A stretch of DNA of 64,000 bases from Echinococcus granulosus (Eukaryota > Platyhelminthes > Cestoda > Cyclophyllidea > Taeniidae): positions 471,980-535,979 of the forward strand of contig NW_020170387.1 of assembly GCF_000524195.1 (NCBI RefSeq). Direction: 5' to 3'. The position numbers and the translations under genes were made by a program. The notes beneath the pieces are model-generated. The model was not told the DNA's origin. It did no database searches and saw only the letters and a program-made list of their open reading frames with translations. Each line of letters opens with the position of its first letter. Position 1 is the stretch's first letter. This document shows positions 37,929-51,025 of this stretch, piece after piece.

Positions 37929-40900
37929 TCAATTGCTTGGAACTTTTTGAAGATTTGGAGGTGGTTTGGGAAAGAAATCGTGTGGTGGAAGAATTATGTT
38001 ACAAATGTCTTGTGTCAACAAGTGAGTCCAATAAGAGACCGTGACGAAACAAGGTGTAATAATAAGTCCATTGATGATCCGACTCTTCGTGAAGACCAGG
38101 AACACTTTTCTCATGTTTCTCGTGAGGAGTATGTGGTATTGTAGGATGAAAAGCTGTCAACGATAAACAGAGGAAAAAACGAATTAAAATGAGCTTGAGA
38201 TAGATCAACAAATAAGGGCAAATTGCTGAATATAAATTACCATCTCGCATTACCTACAAATATTCCGGTAATGAGTACTTTATTTTGTACATTCTTAACG
38301 ACAGACGCTTCAATCAAATAAAAACTACTATTAAATGCAAAGCCTGCATAAGTGGGCATTTTCTAAGTAAATGACATGTTCTTGCCGTAATTGCACAGCA
38401 TTATATCATGAATGCTTCTGGAATGGCTATCGTTACTGCCTAAAAGTTGGACATAAAAGCAAAATAAGGTGGCCAAAACATAGCTAATAAGGAATTAGCA
38501 TTTGGTCTTTTGTTATAAAAGGATAAATAGCCTTTTATGTATGTTCTTATTATGAATGGCATCGCTTACCTCTAATGCGAATGCACCGAACCATGAGAAG
38601 AATACACTAGCATGATTTCGGCCGAAGGCTGTTATATTACGTAGAATTATGATGGCAGTAATCTATAAAGAAGAAATGCCAAGTTGATACCAAATCACAA
38701 GCGAATATTTTTGATTATTTTAAGAAACGCCTATTTATTGTAATGACTTGAAATGAGTTTAATATAAAATTCACAAATCCGGTGTTAGCTAAAAGGAAAG
38801 CTGTATCCATTCAGTTTAGTATTTGATGTCCAAATAAACTTACAGGGATAAAACACAAATACGGATGCCACTTCACGTAGGTGCTGTGATTCGTTGTAAC
38901 AGAAAAGTAGCAAATATAAACCTGAAAAAAAAATGAGCGAATAAATGAAGCAATACAACTGTTGTCCAAAATAGGCATTTGTGGAATAAGAATCAGTTTA
39001 ATCTATTTGCCAGATAAAAATATTGAGATAGAATTTCTACTAATGACAATTAGTAGAAGCAACTTATACTTACACTGAACTAAAATTTTGCCATTCCCAC
39101 TTTACCGGCTTTAAAGGAAAATTAATTTAAATAGTGTATAAGTCCGATAATTATCTTTTTACGAGAAAAAAACATACTGCAATGACGCCGATGCCCGTTC
39201 CAAAGAAGAGACCAGTTCTCATTTTATAAGAGCGGTCGCTATTAGATTTCGTTGAGCTCTCATTTGTGAATTTCCACCTCTGCTTACACTGAGCAAATAT
39301 GAATCCACAAAGGAGTCCGAATTGGGACGAATAACGATCAAGTGACCAACGGGCCAGCCATTCGCCTTCAACTGATTGTAACGCCCAACCAAGTGGTCTA
39401 GAGAGGGGAAGAATGATTATTTACCATAGCAGGCTCACTTTTATGAGGAAAGGTGAGAATGAGGTAAATAACTATGCGCTATTCTTCTAACATCTTAACA
39501 TCCATTTCAAACCTCATCATTCTGAAAACTGTTTGTTTCTTGAACCAGCAATTCTGCGAAGATGAATGAATATTTCGTAGAGGGATGAAAGCCTATTACA
39601 CCTACACGGCATGGAGTGACTGCATATTTGCGGGCAGGATGTTAAACATCTTTCAACAAGTTGTCATGAAATACTTAAAATGCTTTCACTTGTGGCTTTT
39701 CAATTTTTAAAAACTCAAGTAACCTACCCTAGATTGGATTCTAATTGACGAATAATGACAAAATTCATATGAATACTTAATGCACTAAATATTCACATAT
39801 GAATATATCGAGCTTACTTAGAGAAAAATATGGTATTAAAAAGTGATTTGTGTGTTTTAAGCACCGCTGAGAAGAGAGTCGAAACAACCAATGCAATTAT
39901 AAACGCTGGAATCTTTGATTTCTCGTTCACAGACTTCGATATCGCAATGAAAAGTTGTGTGAGTGCAAGCCAAAAAGTCATGGTGATTGCCACCACTGTG
40001 TAGCAGTATGAGATGAGACCAACAAAATAGTGGAGGAGATAGGGCTGCCGCAAGCTCAAGCACAGTGAAATGTTGAGAAAATTCATTCGTAGGAAGACCT
40101 TCGAAGGAATAAAAAATACAACATCTCACGGAACAAGTCGTGGTTCTGATTTTCCGGGAAATTGGATGAGTTTTCACTTATAGAAAACATGAAATTATTT
40201 CATGAAATCTAATATGCTTTCACCAGAAGCAGAGACCAGTAATTGTTTGACAGTTGAGTTTAGTGATAAGCAAACCCTTATTAAGTGGAACTAAAATATG
40301 CATGAGTCTCATCACTCTGGATTTGCAACATCAGAAATAAAACTATGGTTGATGTATTGCATATAGAGTTGGGATGACATTTTCTACCTTCTAAATCTAA
40401 TTTGTGCGACATAAGTACTAACCTCGCATTCATTTTGAAGCACCTAATAAGTCGTTGGCCTTCCCTTGCCAATACACAAAGGCGAGGCCCGACTTTAAAA
40501 TATACGGTGAGCCACAAAGGCGAGAGCGTTACCTGAGCATATCGATAGAGGAGCGCGAGGTAAGTTCTCAGGAGGTGCTTGGGCGAAGAACACTCTGATA
40601 CAGACTCCATAAAACAAAATCGAGTTCAACGACACGATAAGTAATGCACAATCGCGGTCTGGATAATAAGCTGGAGTTTACCTTGGGAGAAAATTTGTTC
40701 CAATAAAAGAGAAAGTGACCGAAGCCGGATAAAGTAACGTAAGTTGATACGAATATACGCATCAAAATGTAGATGGGCAGTACCTGGTCGATCAAACAGA
40801 AATAAGAGCTCAAACAAATACAATAATTTGATTCCAAAATTTTACTCTGTACTCGTTTTAAGATACTTCCGAAGCATGCATTTATTAGTTTAATTGGATT

Positions 40901-42274
40901 GATTAGTGGGACTTTATAACATTGACAATATGTGCTTATTGGATGGTAACAAGCTTTGGCGAAATGGATGGTGTGCATTTAATCTACTTTGAAAGCTCAT
41001 AAATATCAGGTACTTATACCAAGCTGTAGGCATTTGAGATGATACACGACAAATTTCCGACAGCAACAGCACAACATCAAACTACTTCAACGCAGAGTTC
41101 TTAACTGTGATAAGGCATAAAGGAAAGATCCTTAACAGGCCTTCAATAAATGTCATTTTTTAGAGAAGCATGCTAGTTATATCAACATACACCATAGCCG
41201 CCAAGGTAATGGTAAGCCACGATCAATGCCTGCATCCACCCTTTAATTTCGTTGGTAAGATCACAATTCATTGGACCAGGCTTTGAAAAAATGCAAAAAA
41301 ACACTTGAAAATATAAAAGCACCAATACTGTTTGTGCACAAAGTTTTTGGAAAAATACCTAGATGGTTGCAAAAAAATCCACCGTAACAAGGCTTGGTAA
41401 GTTGCAATAATTGAGCTAGCTTGAATCATAGAAGAAAATTAACAAGACTAATCATCTGTAAGACTTTGAATTCTAAGTTAAAAATACCTTCGAAACCGGA
41501 TGCGTCCAGAGAGAGTTCATAATAATACAGACAATTGTAATAATAGAGAATCCGACCCATGTGAATAGAGGATTTACTAATCGGCCTATACCTCTACAAA
41601 AAAAAAAACAAGATCACCACCGAAAATCTATTTCAACGCGCGAATGCTTGTTGTTACTCTTTCATATAATTGCACCGTTTTACAACACGCGCAGAGCACT
41701 AGTAGAAAAGGTAGATTAAAAGACATGAATCCGCAAAGTCATATATATGTACATTTATACCTTTCACATATGGCGACATAGACAACAATGCATCCCATGA
41801 GAAAAAGACATCCGCACAACTGGCGCAATGTAACTATCCGCTCATCTAAAATTAGGTCAAATTTCCATTTGAGTTTTGAAATGATCCCCAAAAAACAGGG
41901 AGCAGGAAAGGATTGGTTGCATTACACAATTCTACCAAACCCATTAGCATTATACCATTTGGTCGGCTACCTATTAATCACAGATTAACAACGCACAAAA
42001 GTAAAAATTGCACACATTGTGTATATTCGGGTGGAAGCTCAAAATACTTAAATATAGTATTCCATGAAAGAGAGACGCACCCAGTTTCTTATTACGACGT
42101 TTCATCCAAATCCTCCATGCTGACAGGATCAACCAAATGAAAAGACTTAAAAAACGGGTCATTAAATAACTCGTGCAGAGTTTACACAAACAAATCTGTG
42201 GGAAGTTACCTCACCACACACAAGACGCTCGGAAATCCAGTAGTAGCATTTGAGAAAACGCTCCATGGTACACC
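37929..42274 (-). CDS. CASD1: CASD1/Cas1p-like 10-TM O-acetyltransferase, N-terminal exons not found
   Basis: Golgi-type multi-pass enzyme that in animals 9-O-acetylates sialic acid. Exons 5' to 3': 42215-42274, 42081-42195, 41761-41845, 41488-41593, 41191-41280, 40682-40783, about 40533-40604, 39818-40098, 39178-39397, 38844-38921, 38570-38662, 37929-38153 (stop TGA); phases agree. Landmarks of the Cas1p acyltransferase domain in order: KGWMQALIVAYHYLG, VLPIYILMRI, GFGHFLFYW, YAQVFLRMNF, QPYLLHYFVGL, LARWSLDRYSS, WHPYLCFIP, RNITAFGRNHASVFFSWFG, FILQYHI. About 460 residues are recovered. The lumenal SGNH domain should lie upstream; only its last part appears to be present (GVPWSVFSNATT, aligning with human DGLHLPESSRETT), and there the catalytic His position is Pro. 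Exon 40533-40604 has an uncertain start. Confidence 0.88.
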
Positions 42275-43338
42275 CTAGATAAACCAATGGCACGCATAGG
42301 AACCAAATTCAAGTATCAATGTAAAAGATGCGTTAGTAGCTGTATTAAGATATTTTGCCAGTGAACAGCCGGTCTAGTTGTCAAAAAAGGTTTTCACAAT
42401 ATTTACAAACTGGAGTTGTTAAAGTGCTTTTGGGGTTCACAGATTTCATGTGTGCAAATACGTTGGGTGTAATTCACAATTAAGTTTAAAGTAAGCCTTG
42501 AAGTTCTGCATAAAATTCGTTGTGAAATAGGCCTAAAATGGCCTTATTTAGGATTCCTACATAAACTCGGCATATTTGCGAGAGGTTTATTTAAACACAA
42601 GTTACTCCTCTATAAAAAACTTAGCATACACAAAGGCCGTAAAACTGCAAAATGGTTGCAACTGAATGCGTATTCCCGTTAGTATAAAGCCAATTCCTCT
42701 TACTAACATGTATTAATTTATCAGTCTGATAATGGTAAGACTGTTTTCTAACTTGAATACACTTTTATGGTTTCCTACTCGCTTGTCTATCAACAAAAGG
42801 GCTTGGTACAAATTGGTGTCGACCATTGCCTCTTAAAATAATTACCAAATTACTATCTTTTACAAGACGTAGTAAAAATGCACTGTTTTATTAACCCATT
42901 TCTCAACGCAGCCGAATAACAAGAAACCACAAAAGTAAATGCTCACCGATTTCGTTCTAGCGACTCCATGTAAGACCCCCATACTCAAGCCTGTGGAATG
43001 ACCCGGCATCCGCGTCGTGGGCGTTAAATAGGCGTCTTCCCAACAAGTGATTGGTAAAGATGTCATCCAATCGCTCTCTCGGTTGGTCATCATCTTTCAT
43101 CTTCTTCACAGCCCAGTTTGCGTGACATTGGGTGGGGCCCAGTTAAATCACCTTTTCTAGATGGGGTGGCTCTAAAATGGTGCTCTCTCAATCACCTTGG
43201 TATGTACTAGAAATAGAAAAAAACATAAAAAACCCAATCTTTTTAACATTTTTTCGGGGATGCATGCTGATAATTTACCAGAACACTTTAATGCTACATA
43301 TGGCTCGTTGAGCTTATTTTCAGTCGTATCATAGGTAG
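42275..43338. other. Region upstream of the CASD1-like exons with one unassigned ORF
   Basis: Expected place for the missing SGNH exons, but no GDSR-like motif was found. On the minus strand 42940-43130 has an open frame with CHANWAVKKMKDDD and LDDIFTNHLLGRRLF followed by a stop; it looks protein-like but I do not recognise it. GC content is raised from 42940 to 43200. Confidence 0.4.
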
Positions 43339-43438
43339 NNNNNNNNNNNNNNNNNNNNNNNNNNNNNNNNNNNNNNNNNNNNNNNNNNNNNNNNNNNNNN
43401 NNNNNNNNNNNNNNNNNNNNNNNNNNNNNNNNNNNNNN
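43339..43438. other. Assembly gap (100 N)
   Basis: Exactly 100 N. It lies 1 kb upstream of the last CASD1-like exon found, so missing SGNH exons could be in it. Confidence 0.95.
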
Positions 43439-44049
43439 TCTGGGATTTAACCATTTTTTTTGTCATTGTGAGGGAAGCCTTCCGCACGCAAGCATTGGCG
43501 TTACATAAAAAAAATTGGAGATTGCAGGACTACTACTGTAGCTTGAATAGAGCGTGGTGAGCATTTTGATGAACGTTACAAGCATATTCATTGCATTCTC
43601 TCTGCAAATATACGTTGTTGAACCCTTCCCTACCTAACTAGGATATTGAAATCGTTTTCAAATGTTGGCAATTCAGATATGAACACGGAAGATTGGTTTT
43701 TTTATGGGTAAATTATTAGCTTCCCCTCATTCGTGAACAAATTTAGCAGCATTGATACACCGAAAATGGAGTTTGTCTGGGAACCAGTGCAGACACACCG
43801 ACTCCTACACTTTTGTTAGGTACTGAAAATGTTGTGTAAATTGTTTCAATTCCTGAAAATGCGAAATAAAACTCCTGTCTATTTTGATCTCACTATATAA
43901 CTGGGCTATCTTCATATCGGTGTAGTTTCAAATCGCTAACGGGTATTCGTCGTAGATTATACCTAGTAACCTATGTCTGGTATGTAATACGTTGGTTGTT
44001 TAGCTCCTAATTTTGGTAAAGGGACCACGTTGGGTCTCCGCCATTGCAC

Positions 44050-44190
44050 CGTCGCCGGGTGGGCCTGTCTCTGGACCATGTCAGTAGCGCCAAGCCCCAC
44101 TCTATGTCGAATACATACATATACATTCTACCCGAGTATAATGCCTTCTTTCTTTTTCGGAGAAGTCTCGAGGCGCTACAAGCATAACAT
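44050..44190 (+). repeat. Interspersed repeat family 1, copy
   Basis: Matches 55365-55490 over about 130 bases: GGACCATGTCAGTAGC here, AAACCATGCCAGTAGC there, then a CCCA-TCT block, and GGAGAAGTCTCGAGGCGCT here against GGGAAGTCTCAGGGTGCT there. Confidence 0.65.
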
Positions 44191-45324
44191 ACTTATAGTC
44201 AGATCTATTGATAGCCGAAACATCCCAACTTGCAATAAATCCCAGGCAGATTTCGTTAGAAAATTTTAAAATGTTTACCTATTTATGTTTTGTTATATCT
44301 TGCATCAGACAGAAAAGCTACATAAACGAGCATCTTTTAACCTACCTGACTATAAAGAGTACATAAAATGGAACACAGCTTCACTAAGACAATCAAACCT
44401 GCAAGACAATATCAATCGTTTAGCTAAATCATAGAATACTTTCATGCATTACTTTCAACAAAATGCTTATTTATTTGCAGATGGTGTGTTGAATAACACC
44501 AAAAATGGCAAGTTAGAATTAATACTGCAACTGGCAAATCGCATTTACTGTCTTGTCTCAACTTTAGTTCTGTACTTCTTCTGGCCGTTCCATACCATGA
44601 TTTATTCCGTCACGTAAACGCAAGAGTCGGAGATGGTGGGTGAATCACTCAAAGCCAGGACTCTACATTATTTTGCAACGCTCACGCTATTTCCTATCTT
44701 ATCTACCGATGACAGAATTTTCAATCCTATTGGGTCTAAAACTTGAATAGCCTAAATGCAATTAAAATGTTATTGCCCGATTTCAATGGCCTATTAGACA
44801 GTGCATATTGTCGGTTGAAGTAAAGGCATGTATGTGTAATAAAGGTACTGAACTCATAAGAAGTGTCGATTAAAAACACAAAAAAGTGAAACATGTTTTC
44901 TATTATGATTCATAATAAGACTGTCAGAAATCCTAGCAGGAAATAGGTAATTTTTACGCATGTCGTGTCGATTTTATTTAGTATCTCACAACGTAAAACT
45001 CACACACTAACCACTTTCGGAGGATTGTACAAAACAGAGGACTGATTCAATGTACAGTCGTGAATATATCTCATGTCCAGCGCGAAACGGTTTGAAGAGG
45101 ACAAAACAATGATGATGATGGAGCAAAGATGTGGTCAGCCTCAATATTTCCTATAATATCAGTGCATTTCCGTGACGTCTTTTAGAGTGTGAGCCTTTCT
45201 AAATTCAAAGACCTTGAGCAGTTATGGAAGTAAAAGTGAAATTGAAAATAAGAGGAAAGTCCGACAAGCTTGTCACTGTCATATTAGCAATGGCTCGAAA
45301 TAGTACGGAAGAACATGTGTGAGT

Positions 45325-45425
45325 GGAGCACAGAAGGACGGGGTGGCAACCCGCATAGCCCGAAGGCCATCCTGCAGAGCAGAGGTATGATTTACGGGGA
45401 CCGAAAGCCCTACGTGGTACAGCAC
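45325..45425 (+). repeat. Interspersed repeat family 2, probable copy
   Basis: GC-rich island (GAAGGACGGGGTGGCAACC ... GGCCATCC ... GCCCTACGTGGTACAGCAC) in AT-rich DNA, with block order like the copies at 36580 and 53605 but weaker identity. Confidence 0.4.
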
Positions 45426-47326
45426 ACTGTTAAACTAAGTATTTGATCACTTTCTATCCGCATCTCGCAGTTTTATTACACAGCTCATTCCATTCATGCT
45501 CAATAGCAATTGATGTGTTAAAATAAGTACCGTCTCTTTAAATGAATTGGTCTAAAAGGCTTATAGCCATCGAATTAAAAAGTCGAAGAAATCAGTTCCA
45601 CTTCACTTCTTGGAACTTGTGTCTTACAAAATTAGTAAATAATAGCAAATTCTTGAAAAGCGATATTCTTATTTGCTGCATGAAGTTGTAGTGCTTGCTC
45701 AAATAGAATAAACCAGGAAATTGTCGTTGTTGTTGCTGTTGTACGTTATTACGTGCACAAAGTACAAAATATCAAAGGCAGCATATATTAAGTGAATTAA
45801 TAAAAAAGGTGAAAGAACTCTAATATTTTCTTCATGAAGAACACCTGGTGCTGTTGAAACTAATGCTGTGAAGTACAACATTGTTGACAAAATGAAAATT
45901 CACGAAGTACCTCAAAATCTACTCAGCCAATTTTATCTAATGCGAAGTTGAACAGCCTAACTACAGGCATGGATTCAAATGCTTATTTGTCAATGAGAAG
46001 ACTCTGCTGCGTCGGTTAACCTTCTGATGAAAACAATTTGCTTATTCTATTGCTCGGAACCGTTATTGTAGTGATCGAGACGAAGGTCTGACAAACTGCG
46101 AATTGAAGGAGTTTAGAGCAAAACCGATGTGTAAGTAAAAACTTCCCCCCAAAATGTTGCTTATTTCAAGATCCACTGATTCTTTTTCTGCAACCGTTTT
46201 TAAAAAGGAAAGAAAATGTGTCTGCAAAGATAAAACTGGGCAAGCTAGACTTCCTGCATTAAAAGCGTTATTACTAAATTCGTCAAAATGGACTCAGCAG
46301 AGACGGGAACCTCGGATTCACAATAAGTGCTTGTAATGGACTTGCAAAAATACAGAAGCATATATAGTCGTAAATACAGTAAAGTATATTGTCATGCTAA
46401 ATGCTAAATGCGATGATGCAATAAGTTAAGACAACGACCCGAATAAGAATGTACAGATACATTATCCAGTAAGGTTCAATATAATTACATCAATTTTGTA
46501 AGTCCCTTCCTTCTCTTAATGGTGAAATCGCATAGCTACTTGAGCTCAAATTCACTCTGTAGTAAACAGAACTTCACGTTCTAACACAAATAGGGACAAT
46601 TGTTTCTTTTGGTTTAATTGTTTAATCCTTAAAATACATTTGATGATATTAGCTCATGATTGTAATTTTAGTTTTGGCCTGCTCATGTTTTATTTATAGA
46701 ATGTTTATTTGATACTTAAAAAAAAACAAAGGATTAGGTGATGCTTATTACCTATTGTTTTAAGCTCTCTTTATCATTATAGTTTGATGTACGAGTGCTA
46801 CAAATAAACAGTCTGCAGTTCACTCCTTCAATGTCTATCAAGCAAAGATGGTTGGATCACATCAGTCATAACTCACTCCATCTCATTACATCACTTTCCC
46901 GTCATGAAAATTATGACACGTCATCACCGCAACCTCGATCTGGCCGTTAAAGTTCCTTCGTAAGATCTAATTTGAAAAGAACACAGTATCCACGTACTAT
47001 TTTGGCACCTTGGCAGTTCCGGTACATCTCCATTGTTAAGGGCGCTTGAAGTTATGCCGGAGTTAGCGACTCATCTCCGATTCAGGACTAAATGTTACTA
47101 CAACCTTAATAACTTATCCAACCGATTGTTTGCTATTGACAAGGTGTGCAAATTTCTTTTTTTCTGCGTGACCTAGGTCACTGCAAATAAGGTGCCTTTC
47201 TTTTTACTTCCAAATACTAAGAAATCTACATTGAAAAGTTACCTTAAAACCAATTTGTTGTTCCAACAGCCCAAAGTTTTTTAACGTAAGTACCAATTTG
47301 AAATTAATTTAATTTGGATTCAACAG

Positions 47327-48655
47327 GAATGTGGTACTAATAATCCAATTTGATGGCATGATTGTGGAGGTGCTTGACAAAGCGAAGCACTTGAATGCCG
47401 CAAAATACGGTGAGTGGACCGAGTTAAGAGGTGACGAGTATGATTTTTAGGTTAGATTGCTCATGTATCAGAAAGTATAGCTATTGAACCATTACCATAC
47501 TTGAGAGTACTCATGTTAACCAACAGGCGAAGAAAATAATAAGTGAAAAGTGTTTTTGGTGATACAAAGTTTGCATTCAGCTTAAATTGTAAATAAACAT
47601 CAAGAATGTCGTTAGCTTAGAGCATAAACAATACCTATTAGTCTCTACCCTAAGATTTCATGCTCACCCTGCCTATAATTTCCCAAAGGTCAATCGTGAT
47701 TTTGATTGCCCTCGTAAAGACGAACCGATTTTTAATTATTAATCAGTATGTATGCTGAAGTCGAGTAATGCATGGCAAAATTTTCATTGCATTATAAACC
47801 ATAATCTAGTTGTGAGAGATTTCGCTGAATTTTTTGTTGTGCCGAAGGGATATGCTGGAGGGTGTTGGAACTTTTGCTTTAACAGTAACTCTTATAATTT
47901 AGATGCACCTTGATCGCACATGAAGCACAACAACTCCTTAATTTGCTTTTATTTAGTTCCTTAGCATAAATGCTCCTTTTACTGAAACAACTCGGGACAA
48001 CTAATTATTATTAGGACGGTTAAAACAAACCTCTGTATTATGCTTTGTATTCATCCATTAATTAATCACAATGTCAATATTCCATTAAAAATGCAACACT
48101 AGAAAATTACAAGAGTTACACAAAACCCTAAGTTAGAAACAACACTCTGCGATGAGGTCCAATTGAACTTCTTTGATCATACCGGGGTCTGTGGCCACGG
48201 AATCAGCATTTCAGACTATCACACACTTGAGATGCCTATAGTTGGCAAATCTCGTGTGCCACTTAAGATTGTGAAACGTCTTCGATGGTGCCATACTTTA
48301 CTAACGCTATGATGGTGTAAAGATATGTGGACAGGAATCGCGTAATAAAAATCACGTTTCCTTGAAAGTTAGCGGCTCAAAAAGATGAGTATGCGCGTGG
48401 AACAGTATCTGGGTTTTCGGGACATGAAAAATCAGGTCGTACAACTTTATTCCCACCCTATTTTTTTTGTCATTTGGGTATTTTAATTCTAGCAATTTCT
48501 AACTTATGGTGATTTGTTTACCACTCAGTTGCATTTATCTTGTTGCCAGCAGCTCAATTTCATTCCAAAGGAAATGCGTAACTCTCTAGAGGTCACCAAG
48601 ATCATCGCCCATGGCGCTATGAGTGCTGTGCGATTAAAGGAAGACGAATATGATT
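47327..48655 (+). CDS. Unrecognised gene candidate, last exons
   Basis: Three possible exons with splice signals: 47327-47410 (NVVLIIQFDGMIVEVLDKA..., acceptor caacag, donor gtgagt), about 48371-48435 (MSMRVEQYLGFRDMKNQ, weak donor gtcgta) and about 48552-48655 (LNFIPKEMRNSLEVTKIIA..., ending DEYD and TAA). The last two join in phase 0. The first leaves one base and does not join the second in phase, so another exon must lie between or the model is wrong. The peptides are charged, non-repetitive and look like conserved protein, but I do not recognise a family. Confidence 0.4.
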
Positions 48656-49877
48656 AAATTACTAAATCTCGATGCAGTATCCATATTTTTTTATACGTTA
48701 ACAATAACTAAACCCTAATCTTGTGGATTGAGTTGGAATATGTATGCCCTACCTTCAGTCTACAAGCATATGTCTCTCAAGCTGACAGAATCATCATTCC
48801 ACTTATTTTATTATCCTCTTCGATGCAAGCGACTAGAGAATTGTGACAGTACAAAGTATTTTGATCAGTAAGATGTCGGATATGCAAGTGACCTGAGTCG
48901 ATTAACCACTCTCAGAAGACGGTCATACCACAATTCAGGTCGTTCACATTTGAATTTTGCGGAAACTCTACAAGAGGACAGAGATCCCAGAGATTGTTTC
49001 GAGATGGGTATTAAAAATTTTACGGCGAAAATACTCCCAGCTCCATTTCTTAAAGATAAGGATGAAAGAGGAATATTAATTAATTGGAGAAGTAATTCAC
49101 TTTTTACACATTATAACTTAAAAAACTGGTGGAATGCATCGATATATCAATGCTTTGCTAAATATGAGAAATACCGAGAGGACTGACATCAATGAGCCAC
49201 AGCATATCTTATTCCCATCAGATTTAATGCCTCACACCCTTGTTTCAAGTTTTTCTACATTAATAGCACTTTCTGAACAATCACATGGGTATTCTCGGGC
49301 GTTCTTTTCCCCTGTATTGCGTCTCAATCTGTACAGGTTGAAACCTTATAAAACAAGTATTTGAATTCTCATGATTCCTTTTGTTGGCATTTTGGATGTT
49401 GTAAATTATTTATGCCTTCTTATAGCTTCATCAAATGCAAGTTTTTACTGGCGAATACCTTAAAGCACAAGCTCTCAAACCATCACCTCCATTGATATCC
49501 AGTGGTGCACAAGCTCCTCATTATCACTCAAATATACTTAAAACGCTCTTTTACATTTTAACGAATAACTACATAAACCACTACCAGCACACCCTCTGGC
49601 AAAAGACATATGACCTTACTCAAATCTAATTAGTAAGCATACATTTGATCTTATACATTTAAGGAATGATAGTCTAACAGATGCACCCACTTTCTATTTC
49701 TGTTAACCACAATACAGCGTTCTCAGTTTTCAAGATTCAGATAGATATATGAGATATAAATGTGTATAAATTCATCTATTAATTACGGATCCAGAACTTA
49801 TGTTTCCATTAACACCAAAATTTCTGCAGTAAGTAAACTGATACAGTACTGGTCAGAAACGGCAAATATGACTCCCT
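48656..49877. other. Intergenic region without supportable genes
   Basis: AT-rich. Open frames at 48950-49186 and 49134-49364 on the plus strand lack domains and splice context. Confidence 0.5.
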
Positions 49878-51025
49878 CTACGTTGGTACATCCTTGATTA
49901 AATCAAATATTGCATTTTCTTTCCCTATATTGTAGGTTTTCTCCGGTTGTTCTTCAATCTTCCCAAATTTGTATGGTGGAGGAGTTGGGAGGGCTTTAAC
50001 GGCCTATAAAATAAAGTGAATTTTATCAAGTATTCGTTCATTAGCCACACCATCTTTAGCACATCTAATCCTTTACATTAATGACTCTCAGAAAACTACA
50101 AGCTTACTGTCACTTATAACGTTTACTTATAGAGGAGTTCCGTGCTTTCCAATAGGAGAGAAAGAAAAATGACCAACCTTGGGTGATAGTGGGACAAATT
50201 CTTGATCATAAGAAGCGTTAACTATTGCTGTAGGAGCCTTTGGCTGTGGTTTTATTGATTTTTGCTGATGTAGACGTTCCACATTACGGATGATATCCAG
50301 AATCGGTGGATGACAGGTGGCCGAATTTCTCTGACGTTCCAAAGGCGCTGATAGTCGCTCAGTGACCGCGGCAACCCTCGCTCTGTTGTTAGTTTGTCGC
50401 ACCAAGGTTCTGTTAAAGGGCCTCTTAGAACTCATATGAGACTCATTCGAAAGCTTCGTGGAAGGTAACCTAAAAATACTACTTTTAGGAAGGATAGTTT
50501 TAAAATTTGGCATTTCTAAATATCTTTCCACTGTAAGTGGTTAATATTACAAAGTCGGCTGCTAATTCTTGGATTTATTTGGCTTAAGTCGATTCTAAAT
50601 ACCACCCCATGCCCAAAACTTCTTAAATGGCTTCTCATTAAACTATTTTTACTTTTAAGATTTGCAGTATAAATAGGCATCAATATTTTACGAACCCCTC
50701 AAGTGACTTTGAGACCGCTGAAAATTGTCGGCTACTCCGAGCATTTCTTGGCGTATCTGACGTCTGACGGTGCTGAGGACTCCAATGCACTTGACTGCGC
50801 TCAAGAGGGGTTTTCTGTCCTTTTGATTGCTTTTTCTTATTTTCAGCCGCTCTTTGCTCATCTAGCGCCAGCCTCTTTCGTATTTTTTTCAACTCTGATT
50901 TAAACTAAAACAAGTGAAATATACGATCTACTTTTAAGAAACTCTGTCAGCATTCTACTAACGGTACAATCTTTAAAAAAAACTTACTTGAGGTGAGCTA
51001 TCGAGGCGTAAGTTTAACATGTTTT
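49878..51025 (-). CDS. Unrecognised basic, low-complexity protein, 3' exons
   Basis: Four exons with matching phases: 50988-51025, 50696-50904, 50178-50469 and 49878-50003 (stop TAG). They encode about 220 residues. The first part is strongly basic and probably helical (FKSELKKIRKRLALDEQRAA, then KKKQSKGQK); the middle is Ser/Arg/Pro-rich and disordered; the C-terminus has ALPTPPPYKFGKIEEQPEK and ends IFDLIKDVPT. An earlier exon may lie around 51040-51120 (SFVGLAASKRPSTTRIR), but its donor is unclear. No enzyme domain. It lies downstream of, and on the same strand as, the F-box exons at 52709-53119, and might be the tail of that gene. Confidence 0.65.

Larger units (their letters stand above)
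43439..47326. other. Gene-poor region
   Basis: No exon I would defend except a weak one. On the minus strand 45699-45890 a frame encodes a hydrophobic helix (LLIHLIYAAFDILYFVHVI) after HEENIRVLSPF, which resembles one segment of small four-TM proteins; it has a plausible acceptor but no partner exons were found. The rest is AT-rich with repeats. Confidence 0.4.

Noticed and set aside
37999..38250. Minus-strand frame with a hydrophobic start and IPHTPHEKHEK
   Set aside because: Other frame of the last CASD1-like exon 37929-38153, whose correct frame matches Cas1p (FILQYHI ... THLLTQDICNIILPP).
48950..49364. Two overlapping plus-strand open frames
   Set aside because: AT-rich, no domain, no splice context.
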